From: Streptomyces sp. NBC_01803
Lineage (GTDB): Bacteria > Actinomycetota > Actinomycetes > Streptomycetales > Streptomycetaceae
DNA: 64,000 nt
NCBI RefSeq assembly: GCF_035917415.1
Contig: NZ_CP109073.1
Location: 2,391,501 to 2,455,500 of the forward strand
Direction of reading: 5' to 3'
The stretch's first letter is position 1; each line of letters opens with the position of its first letter. Under the pieces are notes generated by a model, which was not told the origin of the DNA, searched no databases, and saw only the letters and a program-made list of their open reading frames with translations. This document shows, in pieces, positions 57,553-64,000 of this stretch. The position numbers and the translations under genes were made by a program.

Positions 57553-58779
57553 ATGGCGATCAAGCGTCCCGGACTGGCCAAGCGCCGGAAGGCGTGCGGC
57601 TTCACGCAAGAAAGATTCGCGGAAGCGCTCGGGACGGATCGCACCACGGTGCAGCGCTGGGAGAACGGCTCCAACGAACCGCAGCCATGGCTCCGCCCCC
57701 GCATCTCCGAACTGCTTGAGATCACCGCCACCGAACTCGACTCTCTCCTCGCGGGCGACGAAGCAACGCTGAAGCGGCTTTCCGAGAGTGCCACCGCCTG
57801 CCACCACGACCACGAGCACGAGCACGAGCACGACGAGCTGGACGCACTGGAATTGGCACGGCGAGTCGAGGCCAGCGATGTAGGACGAGAGACCCTGGAC
57901 CGCCTGGCGAGCGCCTTCGATGACCTGGCCATCGCCTATCCAAAGGCACCGCCTCAGGATCTACTGAACGACGTTCGCCGTCACCTGCGCTATGTGGCCC
58001 ATCTCATGGATGCTCGGAAAACCCTTCGTGAGCAGCGCCACCTGCTGGTCATCGGGGGATGGTTCTCTCTCCTCGGAGCCACCCTGCATATCGATCTCAA
58101 CCAACAGAGTGCCGCCACAGCCCGATTGCGTACCTCGATCTCCCTGGCGCGGCAGGCCGAGCACTCGGAGATCCAAGCGTGGTGCTTCGAGACGGACGCC
58201 TGGCGGGTGCTGACGGATGGCGAGTACAACCGAGCCCTGGAACTGTCCCAACGAGCCCAGCGATACGCCCCTCGGGGAAGTTCCGTGGCGATACAGGCCG
58301 TCGCCCAGGAGGGACGGGCGCGAGCACGGCTCGGGCAGACGCAGGAGACCTACGCGGCCATCGGCCGAGTTCAGCACATGTCCGCCAAGCTCGAAGTGCT
58401 CAATCGCCCGGAGCACCACTACCAGTACGACCCCCGGAAGTCCCTCGCTTACACGGCTACGACGCTGGCCTGGGTGGAGGACCCGGCGGCAGAGCGGTAT
58501 GCACGCGAGGTCATCGCCCGACTCTCGCCGCCGGGCGATGTGAGCCGATGGCCACGCAGAGTGGCCTCCGCTCATATCGATCTCGCCTTGGCCTTGCTGG
58601 GGAACGACCGTGTCGATGAGGCGTCCGACGCCGCGGCGCAGGCCATACTCTCCGGCCGGGTGGCCCCCTCCAACTACTGGCGGGCCCTGGAGGTGGTCCG
58701 GGCCATCGAGGCCAGAGCCCTCCGGGGAGCGTCCGACCTGCGTGACGCGTACCAGCAGATGCAACAGCTTCCCCGCTGA
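57553..58779 (+). CDS. XRE-family regulator with TPR-like C-terminal domain
   Basis: A 408-residue regulator. The N-terminal HTH reads LAKRRKACGFTQERFAEALG, TDRTTVQRWENGSNEPQPW. A His/Glu stretch (HHDHEHEHEHDE) at about residues 84-95 may bind metal. The remainder is a helical-repeat domain (ARLRTSISLARQAEHSEIQA; YNRALELSQRAQRYAPRGSS), the layout of quorum- or starvation-responsive regulators in actinobacteria. ATG 57553 follows GGAGG. It marks the right part of the accessory island. Confidence 0.85.
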   Translation: MAIKRPGLAKRRKACGFTQERFAEALGTDRTTVQRWENGSNEPQPWLRPRISELLEITATELDSLLAGDEATLKRLSESATACHHDHEHEHEHDELDALELARRVEASDVGRETLDRLASAFDDLAIAYPKAPPQDLLNDVRRHLRYVAHLMDARKTLREQRHLLVIGGWFSLLGATLHIDLNQQSAATARLRTSISLARQAEHSEIQAWCFETDAWRVLTDGEYNRALELSQRAQRYAPRGSSVAIQAVAQEGRARARLGQTQETYAAIGRVQHMSAKLEVLNRPEHHYQYDPRKSLAYTATTLAWVEDPAAERYAREVIARLSPPGDVSRWPRRVASAHIDLALALLGNDRVDEASDAAAQAILSGRVAPSNYWRALEVVRAIEARALRGASDLRDAYQQMQQLPR

Positions 58780-58930
58780 CCGGCCGGGCTCGGCGGGCCG
58801 TCCGGCGCACACTCCGCCGCCCCGTGGCGACCGCCCTGTCCATGTCGCGGCGCGCGTGAAGGCCCGGGGCGCGTAGCGGGTAGGCTGCGCTTCCCGGAGG
58901 GGTCTTCATTTAGGGCAGGGCAGGGCGAAC

Positions 58931-60583
58931 ATGCGCAACGGGCAGCGGGTCGCGGTCGTTTCGGGGGTCTGTGTGGCCGTCGTGTCGGCTGTGGGGTTCG
59001 GGGCGTACGCCCTCATCGGGGGTGACGACGCCGACAAGGCGGGCACCGTCGCCGCGACCTCGGACGAGCTGCCGGGCGAGACCGGGCCGGAGGTCGAGAC
59101 CGGGCCGCCGACCGCCGACGAGGTGCTGGCCACCGCCGGGGCCTTCCTCGACGCCTGGGCGGGAGGTGACGCCGCCACGGCCGCCGCCCTCACCGACGCG
59201 CCCGACAAGGCGGAGGCCGCGCTGACCGCGCTCGCCGCCGACGCCGGGATCGAGGAGCTGACGCTTGAGGCGGGGACGCCCAGCGACGGCGAGGTGCCGT
59301 TCTCCGTCAACGCCGCCGTCGCGTACGAGGGCGAGCGGGGCGAGCTGGCCTACGACTCCGCGCTGACCGTCGTCCGGGACAGCGTGAGCGGCGAGGCCGT
59401 CGTGGCCTGGGCGCCGACCGTCCTGCACCCCGACCTCGCCGAGGGTCAGTCCATCCAGACCGGACCGGTCAGTGAGGTACCGCCGGTCGAGGTGCTGGAC
59501 AAGAACGGCGAGGTGATCGACGGCGAGGAGTATCCGTCGCTGGTCCCCATACTCGCCGATCTCCAGGAGCGGTACGGCGAGCAGGCGGGCGGCAGCGCCG
59601 GGGCCGAGACGCGGATCGTGGACGGGGAGGGCGAGACCGTCGCCTCCCTGCTGGAGATCGCCGAGCCGTCCCCGGGGCAGGTGCCGACCACCATCGACCC
59701 GGCGATCCAGCGGGCCGCCGAGGAGGCGGTCGCGGCCAGTAGCCGGGCCTCGGTCGTCGCGATCCAGCCCAGCACCGGCGCGGTCCAGGCGGTCGCCAAC
59801 AACCCGGCCGACGGCTTCAACGGCGCGCTGGAAGGCAGTTGGGCGCCCGGCTCGACGTTCAAGATCGTGAGCTCGTCGCTGCTCATCGACCGGGGCCTGG
59901 CCTCGGCCGGCAGGGCGCACCCCTGTCCCAAGCACTTCGAGTACGGCGGCTGGCGGTTCCAGAACGACGACGAGTTCGAGATCCCGAACGGCACTTTCGC
60001 GGACAGCTTCGCCCGGTCCTGCAACACCGCCTTCATCAGCCAGGCACCGGAGTTGGGCGACGCCGACCTCGGCAACCAGGCCCGGGACGCCTTCGGGCTC
60101 GGCCTCGACTGGCAGGTGGGCGTGACGACGATGGACGGCGCGGTGCCCACCCAGTCGGACGCGCAGATGGCCGCCTCACTCATCGGCCAGGGCGGCGTGC
60201 GGATGAGCCCGCTGACCATGGCCTCCGTTTCGGCGACCGTGAAGAACGGCGGCTTCCGCCAGCCGTATCTGGTGCCGGCGGAGTTCGACGGGCGGCAGCT
60301 CGCGCAGGCGTCGGGGGGGCTGTCCGGCGCCACCGCGCAGGAGTTGAGGTCGCTGATGAACCGGACCGCCGTCAACGGGACGGCCGCCGGCGCGATGGCG
60401 GGTCTCGGCGGCGATGTCGGCGCCAAGACCGGTTCGGCCGAGGTGGACGGGCAGGACAAGCCGAACGCCTGGTTCACCGCGTACCGCAACGACCTGGCGG
60501 TGGCGGCCGTGGTGCCGAACTCCGGGCACGGCGGCGAGTTCGCCGGGCCGGTGGTGGCGGACGTGCTGCGGGCGGGCTCCTGA
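58931..60583 (+). CDS. Penicillin-binding protein (transpeptidase) with NTF2-like domain
   Basis: A 550-residue class B-type PBP anchored by an N-terminal helix (VAVVSGVCVAVVSAVGFGAY). Residues about 60-160 form a MecA-N/NTF2-like domain. The transpeptidase domain has the active-site SxxK in WAPGSTFKIVSSS, the SxN-like SCN in FARSCNTAFISQ, and KTGSAEV. It cross-links peptidoglycan outside the membrane. The short dimerisation region differs from PBP2/FtsI. A possible -10 (TAGGCT) lies at about 58881. Confidence 0.92.
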   Translation: MRNGQRVAVVSGVCVAVVSAVGFGAYALIGGDDADKAGTVAATSDELPGETGPEVETGPPTADEVLATAGAFLDAWAGGDAATAAALTDAPDKAEAALTALAADAGIEELTLEAGTPSDGEVPFSVNAAVAYEGERGELAYDSALTVVRDSVSGEAVVAWAPTVLHPDLAEGQSIQTGPVSEVPPVEVLDKNGEVIDGEEYPSLVPILADLQERYGEQAGGSAGAETRIVDGEGETVASLLEIAEPSPGQVPTTIDPAIQRAAEEAVAASSRASVVAIQPSTGAVQAVANNPADGFNGALEGSWAPGSTFKIVSSSLLIDRGLASAGRAHPCPKHFEYGGWRFQNDDEFEIPNGTFADSFARSCNTAFISQAPELGDADLGNQARDAFGLGLDWQVGVTTMDGAVPTQSDAQMAASLIGQGGVRMSPLTMASVSATVKNGGFRQPYLVPAEFDGRQLAQASGGLSGATAQELRSLMNRTAVNGTAAGAMAGLGGDVGAKTGSAEVDGQDKPNAWFTAYRNDLAVAAVVPNSGHGGEFAGPVVADVLRAGS

Positions 60584-60642
60584 AACGGGCGGTTCCGGCG
60601 GCACAGTAGGGTTGCTCCGGGCCCATGAGGAGGTACCGGACC

Positions 60643-61593
60643 GTGCGCGAGATAGCCGTATTCAGTGGCAGCGCCCATCCCCAGCTGGCCGCCGAGGTCT
60701 GCGCGCATCTCGGTGTGCCGTTGCTGCCGACCCGGGTGGACCGTTTCGCCAACGACTGCCTTCAGGTGCAGCTCCAGGCCAACTGCCGGGAGCGGGACGT
60801 GTATCTCATCCAGCCGCTGGTCCGGCCGGTGCAGGAGCACCTGGTGGAGCTGCTGTTGATGCTGGACGCCGCGCGCGGCGCCTCGGCGGCACGGACGACC
60901 GTGGTCATGCCGCACTACTCGTACGCCCGTTCCGACAAGAAGGACGCGCCGCGCATCTCGATCGGCGGGCGACTGATGGCGGATCTGATGGTGACGGCCG
61001 GGGCGAGCCGGGTGCTGGCCATGACGCTGCACTCGCCGCAGGTGCACGGCTTCTTCAACATCCCGGTGGACCACCTGCACGCGCTGCGGGAGCTGGCCGC
61101 GCACTTCCGGGGCCAGGACCTGGCCAACACGGTGGTGGTCTCCCCCGACCTGGGCAACGCCAAGGAAGCCGCGGCGTTCGCGCGGATGCTGGGTGTGCCG
61201 GTGGCGGCGGGCGCCAAGCAGCGGTTCAGCGACGACCGGGTGCAAATCAGCTCGGTCATCGGCGAGGTCGCCGGGCGCGACGTGATCGTGCTGGACGACG
61301 AGATCGCCAAGGGCAGTACCGTCATCGAACTGCTCCAGCGGCTGCGCGAGTTCGGCGTCGGGTCGATCCGGATCGCCTGCACGCACGGGCTGTTCTCGAA
61401 CGGCGCGCTCAAGCGGCTGAGCGAGGAGCCCGGCGTGCTGGAGATCGTGTGCACCAACACGGTCCCGATCCCGACCGAGGAGCACACCGGCAAGCTGCGG
61501 GTGCTGTCCATCGCCCCCGCGCTGGCCGAGGCGATGCGCCGCATCCACAACGGCGAATCGGTCAGCGCCCTCTTCGACCAGAACCAGTCCTGA
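60643..61593 (+). CDS. PRPP-synthetase paralogue with altered active-site loops
   Basis: A 316-residue homologue of prs. The fold is clear: IAVFSGSAHPQLAAEVCAHL, PHYSYARSDKKDAPRISIGG, TLHSPQVHGFFNIPVDHLHA. But the PRPP loop reads VLDDEIAKGSTV instead of VDDMIDTGGTI, and the HKRRDPN segment is replaced by AKQRFSDDRV. Catalysis may be changed or lost, as in PRPP-synthetase-associated proteins. The start is GTG 60643 because the in-frame ATG at 60625 is itself part of the GAGGAGG ribosome binding site. Confidence 0.85.
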   Translation: MREIAVFSGSAHPQLAAEVCAHLGVPLLPTRVDRFANDCLQVQLQANCRERDVYLIQPLVRPVQEHLVELLLMLDAARGASAARTTVVMPHYSYARSDKKDAPRISIGGRLMADLMVTAGASRVLAMTLHSPQVHGFFNIPVDHLHALRELAAHFRGQDLANTVVVSPDLGNAKEAAAFARMLGVPVAAGAKQRFSDDRVQISSVIGEVAGRDVIVLDDEIAKGSTVIELLQRLREFGVGSIRIACTHGLFSNGALKRLSEEPGVLEIVCTNTVPIPTEEHTGKLRVLSIAPALAEAMRRIHNGESVSALFDQNQS

Positions 61594-61667
61594 GAGCCGG
61601 GGGCTGAGGAACCGCGGCCGAAGGGCCGGGGGCTGAGAGCCGGGGGGCCGGGGCTGGGGACTGGGGG

Positions 61668-62399
61668 CTAGGGGCAGAAGCCGCTCACGCTCGTCGACTC
61701 GCCGATCGTCAGCGCGCGGTCGGACATCCTGCCGGACCAGTCGAACGTCGCGCCCGAGGCGTGCACATCGATCCCCGTGACGGCCGAGCCGCCCCAGGCG
61801 TGGGCGAACGCGCCGCGCGCCGTCAGCTCACGGCAGGTGCCCGCCGCGGTCTCGAAGACGACGGCCGCGCGGCCGGTCGCGACGTTCATGTCGGAGCCGG
61901 ACTTGCGCGGCTGGAGCAGGAACGCGACGCCGTACGGGCCCACTTCGGCGGCGTCCTCACGGCTGGCGTTGGGGAACCGGGAGGTGCTGCCGCTGTAGTG
62001 GACGACCTGGAGGATCGGGGTCACCGGCACGTTGAACCAGGTGGCCACGGACTGCGCGCCCGGCATCGGGTAGCCGGGCATGGTGTCCCACTTCCAGTCG
62101 ACGATCGCGACCCAGCGCTCGCGGCCGTTGACGATGCCGATCACATGGACGTCCGGCGGGGACACGTACACGCCGTCGGCGGCCGGGAGAAGGGGATCGC
62201 TGACCATGATCAGGCAGCCGAGCCCGACCAGCGTCTCATCGGTGCTCAACGTGGCGCTGCTCAGCGTCTCCGGGGCCGCGCCGGCGGCCGGGATGTCGGG
62301 TCCGCAGCCCTCGTCCCCGGCCCGCGCGGGCGGGCCGACCGAGGCCGCCAGAGTGAGGACGGCCGCGAGGCTGAGAGCCGCCGTTGATCTGCGCCGCAC
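61668..62399 (-). CDS. Secreted hypothetical protein
   Basis: A 243-residue exported protein. Signal peptide RRRSTAALSLAAVLTLAASV ends near PARA. Mature sequence is strand-rich (WVAIVDWKWDTMPGYPMPGA; TPILQVVHYSGSTSRFPNAS) with Cys in DEGCGPD, GLGCLIM, AGTCREL and the C-terminal GFCP, probably two disulphides. GTG 62399 follows GGAGGCGGCG. No family recognised. The short gap to the PRPP paralogue has a GGGGGCTGAG-like simple repeat. Confidence 0.65.
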   Translation of the reverse strand: MRRRSTAALSLAAVLTLAASVGPPARAGDEGCGPDIPAAGAAPETLSSATLSTDETLVGLGCLIMVSDPLLPAADGVYVSPPDVHVIGIVNGRERWVAIVDWKWDTMPGYPMPGAQSVATWFNVPVTPILQVVHYSGSTSRFPNASREDAAEVGPYGVAFLLQPRKSGSDMNVATGRAAVVFETAAGTCRELTARGAFAHAWGGSAVTGIDVHASGATFDWSGRMSDRALTIGESTSVSGFCP

Positions 62400-62474
62400 C
62401 GCCGCCTCCAGAGATCCGCTTCCCCAGCCCCCCGCCGGGAATGGCGTCGCATACTAGCAGGCCGCCGGGCGGCG

Positions 62475-63233
62475 TCAGCGACGGGCCGCCGAGGGATCGA
62501 AGCCGAACGGGAGCTCAAGTCGGTGACGCTTCAACAGCTCGTCGTTGGACAGGAGTTCGTGCGTCGGGCCATCGGCGGCGAGCACGCCCTCGCTGAGGAT
62601 GACCGACCGCGGGCACAACTCCAGCGCGTACGGCAGGTCATGGGTGACCATGAGGACCGTGAGGTCCAACGAGAGCAGGATGTCGGCCAGTTCCCGGCGG
62701 GCGGCCGGGTCCAGGTTGGCCGAGGGCTCGTCGAGCACCAGGATCTCCGGGTCCATGGCGAGCACAGTGGCGACGGCGACCCGCCGCCGCTGCCCGAACG
62801 AGAGGTGGTGCGGCGGCCGGTCGGCGAAGCCGACCATGCCGACGCGATCGAGCGCCCGCGTCACCCGGGCGTCCAACTCGGCACCGCGCACGCCCGCGTT
62901 GGCCGGGCCGAACGCCACGTCGTCCCGGACGGTCGGCATGAAGAGCTGGTCGTCGGGGTCCTGGAAGACGACGCCGACACGGCGGCGGATCTCCCCCATG
63001 GTGTCCGCGCGGACCGGCAGCCCGGCGACGTGGACGCTGCCCGCGCCGGCCGTGAGGATGCCGTTGAGGTGGAGCACGAGGGTCGTCTTACCCGCGCCGT
63101 TGGGGCCGAGGAGCGCGACGCGCTCGCCGCGCGCGAGGGTGAGGTCGACGCCGAACAGGGCCTGATGCCCGTCCGGGTAGGCGTAGGCGAGGCCGGCCAC
63201 CGCGAGCACGGGGCTGTCGGCGGGCTGGGTCAT
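62475..63233 (-). CDS. Energy-coupling-factor (cobalt-type) ABC transporter ATPase
   Basis: A 252-residue ATPase of the EcfA/CbiO family. Motifs: Walker A GPNGAGKTT, the Q-loop VGVVFQDPDDQLFMPTVRDD (the QDPDDQLF form is diagnostic for CbiO/EcfA), signature LSFGQRRRVAVATVL, Walker B LVLDEPSANLD, and MVTHDLPYAL. ATG 63233 overlaps the CbiQ-like gene stop (ATGA). It drives uptake of cobalt, nickel or a vitamin. Confidence 0.93.
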   Translation of the reverse strand: MTQPADSPVLAVAGLAYAYPDGHQALFGVDLTLARGERVALLGPNGAGKTTLVLHLNGILTAGAGSVHVAGLPVRADTMGEIRRRVGVVFQDPDDQLFMPTVRDDVAFGPANAGVRGAELDARVTRALDRVGMVGFADRPPHHLSFGQRRRVAVATVLAMDPEILVLDEPSANLDPAARRELADILLSLDLTVLMVTHDLPYALELCPRSVILSEGVLAADGPTHELLSNDELLKRHRLELPFGFDPSAARR

Positions 63234-63988
63234 AGGGTCCATCCCAGCACACAGGCCACGAGCGCCGTCGCGGGGAGGGCGGCGGCGCGGGCCCAGGTGG
63301 CGCGGCCGGCCGTGAGCCGGTCGATGACGGGCGCGGTCCCGGTGTATCCCCGGCTGAGCATGGCGAGATGGACGCGCTCGCCGCGCTCGTAGCAGCGGAT
63401 GAACAGCGCGCCGGCGGTCTTGGCGAGCACGCCCCACTGCCGGACGCCGCGCGCGGTGAAGCCCCGCGATTCGCGGGCGACGCGCATCCGGCGCAGCTCG
63501 TCGGAGATCACGTCGGCGTAGCGGAGCATGAACGCGGCGATCTGCACCAGGAGCGGTGGCAGCCGCAGGCGCTGGAGCCCGAGGAGAACGTCGCGCAGCT
63601 CGGTGGTGGCGGCGAGCAGCACGGAGGCGGCGACGCCGATGGTGCCCTTGGCGAGGATGTTCCACGCGCTCCACAGCCCGGACTCGCTCAGCGAGAGCCC
63701 GAGCCAGGTGACCCGGGAGCCCTCGGCGAGGAACGGCAGGAGCAGCGCGAAGGTGACGAACGGCAGCTCGATGAGCATCCGCCGCAGGACGAAGCCCGGC
63801 GTGAGGCGCGCGGTCGCGGCGACGGCGGCGAGCAGCGCGGCGTGCGCGCCGAACGCCCAGACCGCCTCGCGGGGCGTGGCGACGACGACGAGGACGAAGC
63901 CGAAGACGGCGACGAGCTTGCAGTGCGCGGGCAGGGCGTGCACCGGGGAGTCACCGGGCCGGTAGAGACCCCGCGCCCCGGCGGGCAC
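63230..63988 (-). CDS. Energy-coupling-factor transmembrane protein (CbiQ/EcfT)
   Basis: A protein of at least 252 residues. Helices include KLVAVFGFVLVVVATPREAV and LVQIAAFMLRYADVISDELR. The two Ala-Arg-Gly-type coupling motifs are RVARESRGF and LAMLSRGYTG. It links the ATPase to a substrate-binding S unit (CbiM-like), expected just beyond the right edge. GTG 63988 is a possible start, but the frame is open to the window end, so the gene may begin outside. Confidence 0.9.
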   Translation of the reverse strand: MPAGARGLYRPGDSPVHALPAHCKLVAVFGFVLVVVATPREAVWAFGAHAALLAAVAATARLTPGFVLRRMLIELPFVTFALLLPFLAEGSRVTWLGLSLSESGLWSAWNILAKGTIGVAASVLLAATTELRDVLLGLQRLRLPPLLVQIAAFMLRYADVISDELRRMRVARESRGFTARGVRQWGVLAKTAGALFIRCYERGERVHLAMLSRGYTGTAPVIDRLTAGRATWARAAALPATALVACVLGWTL

Positions 63989-64000
63989 CCGCCGCTTGGT

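Noticed and set aside
53213-58800. Insertion sequence or transposase in the island
   Set aside because: No transposase, integrase or terminal inverted repeats could be found; only small genes and fossils.
60625-60642. ATG start for the PRPP-synthetase paralogue
   Set aside because: This ATG is part of the GAGGAGG ribosome binding site; GTG 60643 has the right spacing and homologous start.

Overview
The window is a stretch of very GC-rich chromosome with extreme G/C use at third codon positions. It looks like Streptomyces or a close relative. Markers for that call are a rodlin, a LAETG sortase substrate, DUF5753-type XRE regulators, a DUF574 methyltransferase and a backbone order mfd ... mazG ... 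glmU-prs-rplY-pth ... ppc-desaturase-TetR ... galE-galK ... ispE-rsmA-tatD-rsmI-pmt-PBP. From memory this order resembles the S. coelicolor chromosome around SCO3109-SCO3160; I could not run a comparison.

Layout. 0-6.3 kb: a truncated gene at the edge, tRNA-Gln(UUG), mfd (minus), a TetR regulator divergent from a peroxiredoxin-like gene, and an OsmC-like gene. 6.3-15.6 kb: a decayed LysR tail with 8-bp tandem repeats, a secreted HNH nuclease, a stand-alone hydroxymethylbilane synthase, an FtsX/MacB-type ABC exporter pair, a DUF6716-like gene, and a SurA-like lipoprotein overlapping mazG. 15.6-19.8 kb: three genes that join nuclease or deaminase toxin-type domains to SUKH immunity-type domains. 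19.9-25.8 kb: a coiled-coil protein, glmU, prs, rplY, pth and a sortase substrate. 25.8-35.7 kb: an MFS transporter, a GlxA-type regulator, ppc, a desaturase with its TetR gene, a rodlin, a VOC protein, a methyltransferase and a MarR regulator.

35.7-43.7 kb is a regulatory and accessory block: a PCMT-like methyltransferase, an XRE-DUF6879-small protein cassette, a DUF574 methyltransferase, two LuxR-type regulators and a galE-galK pair without galT. 43.7-53.2 kb returns to core genes: a PQQ-propeller protein, a Uup-like ABC-F, ispE, rsmA, tatD, rsmI and a protein mannosyltransferase. A local tandem duplication between tatD and rsmI has copied the rsmI 3' end.

53.2-58.8 kb is an accessory island with visibly lower GC in places. 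It holds an epimerase fossil, a second XRE-DUF6879-small protein cassette whose small gene has a 2-bp frameshift, a 37-residue Cys-containing peptide gene, an inverted extra DUF6879 copy, a zinc-ribbon/HTH small pair, and an XRE-TPR regulator. 58.8-64 kb: a penicillin-binding protein, a second PRPP-synthetase paralogue with altered motifs, a secreted protein, and an ECF-type (cobalt-like) transporter running off the right edge.

The two most interesting parts are the fused toxin/immunity cluster at 15.6-19.8 kb and the duplicated XRE-DUF6879 modules at 36.9-38.6 and 53.5-56.6 kb. The second module surrounds the small-peptide gene.
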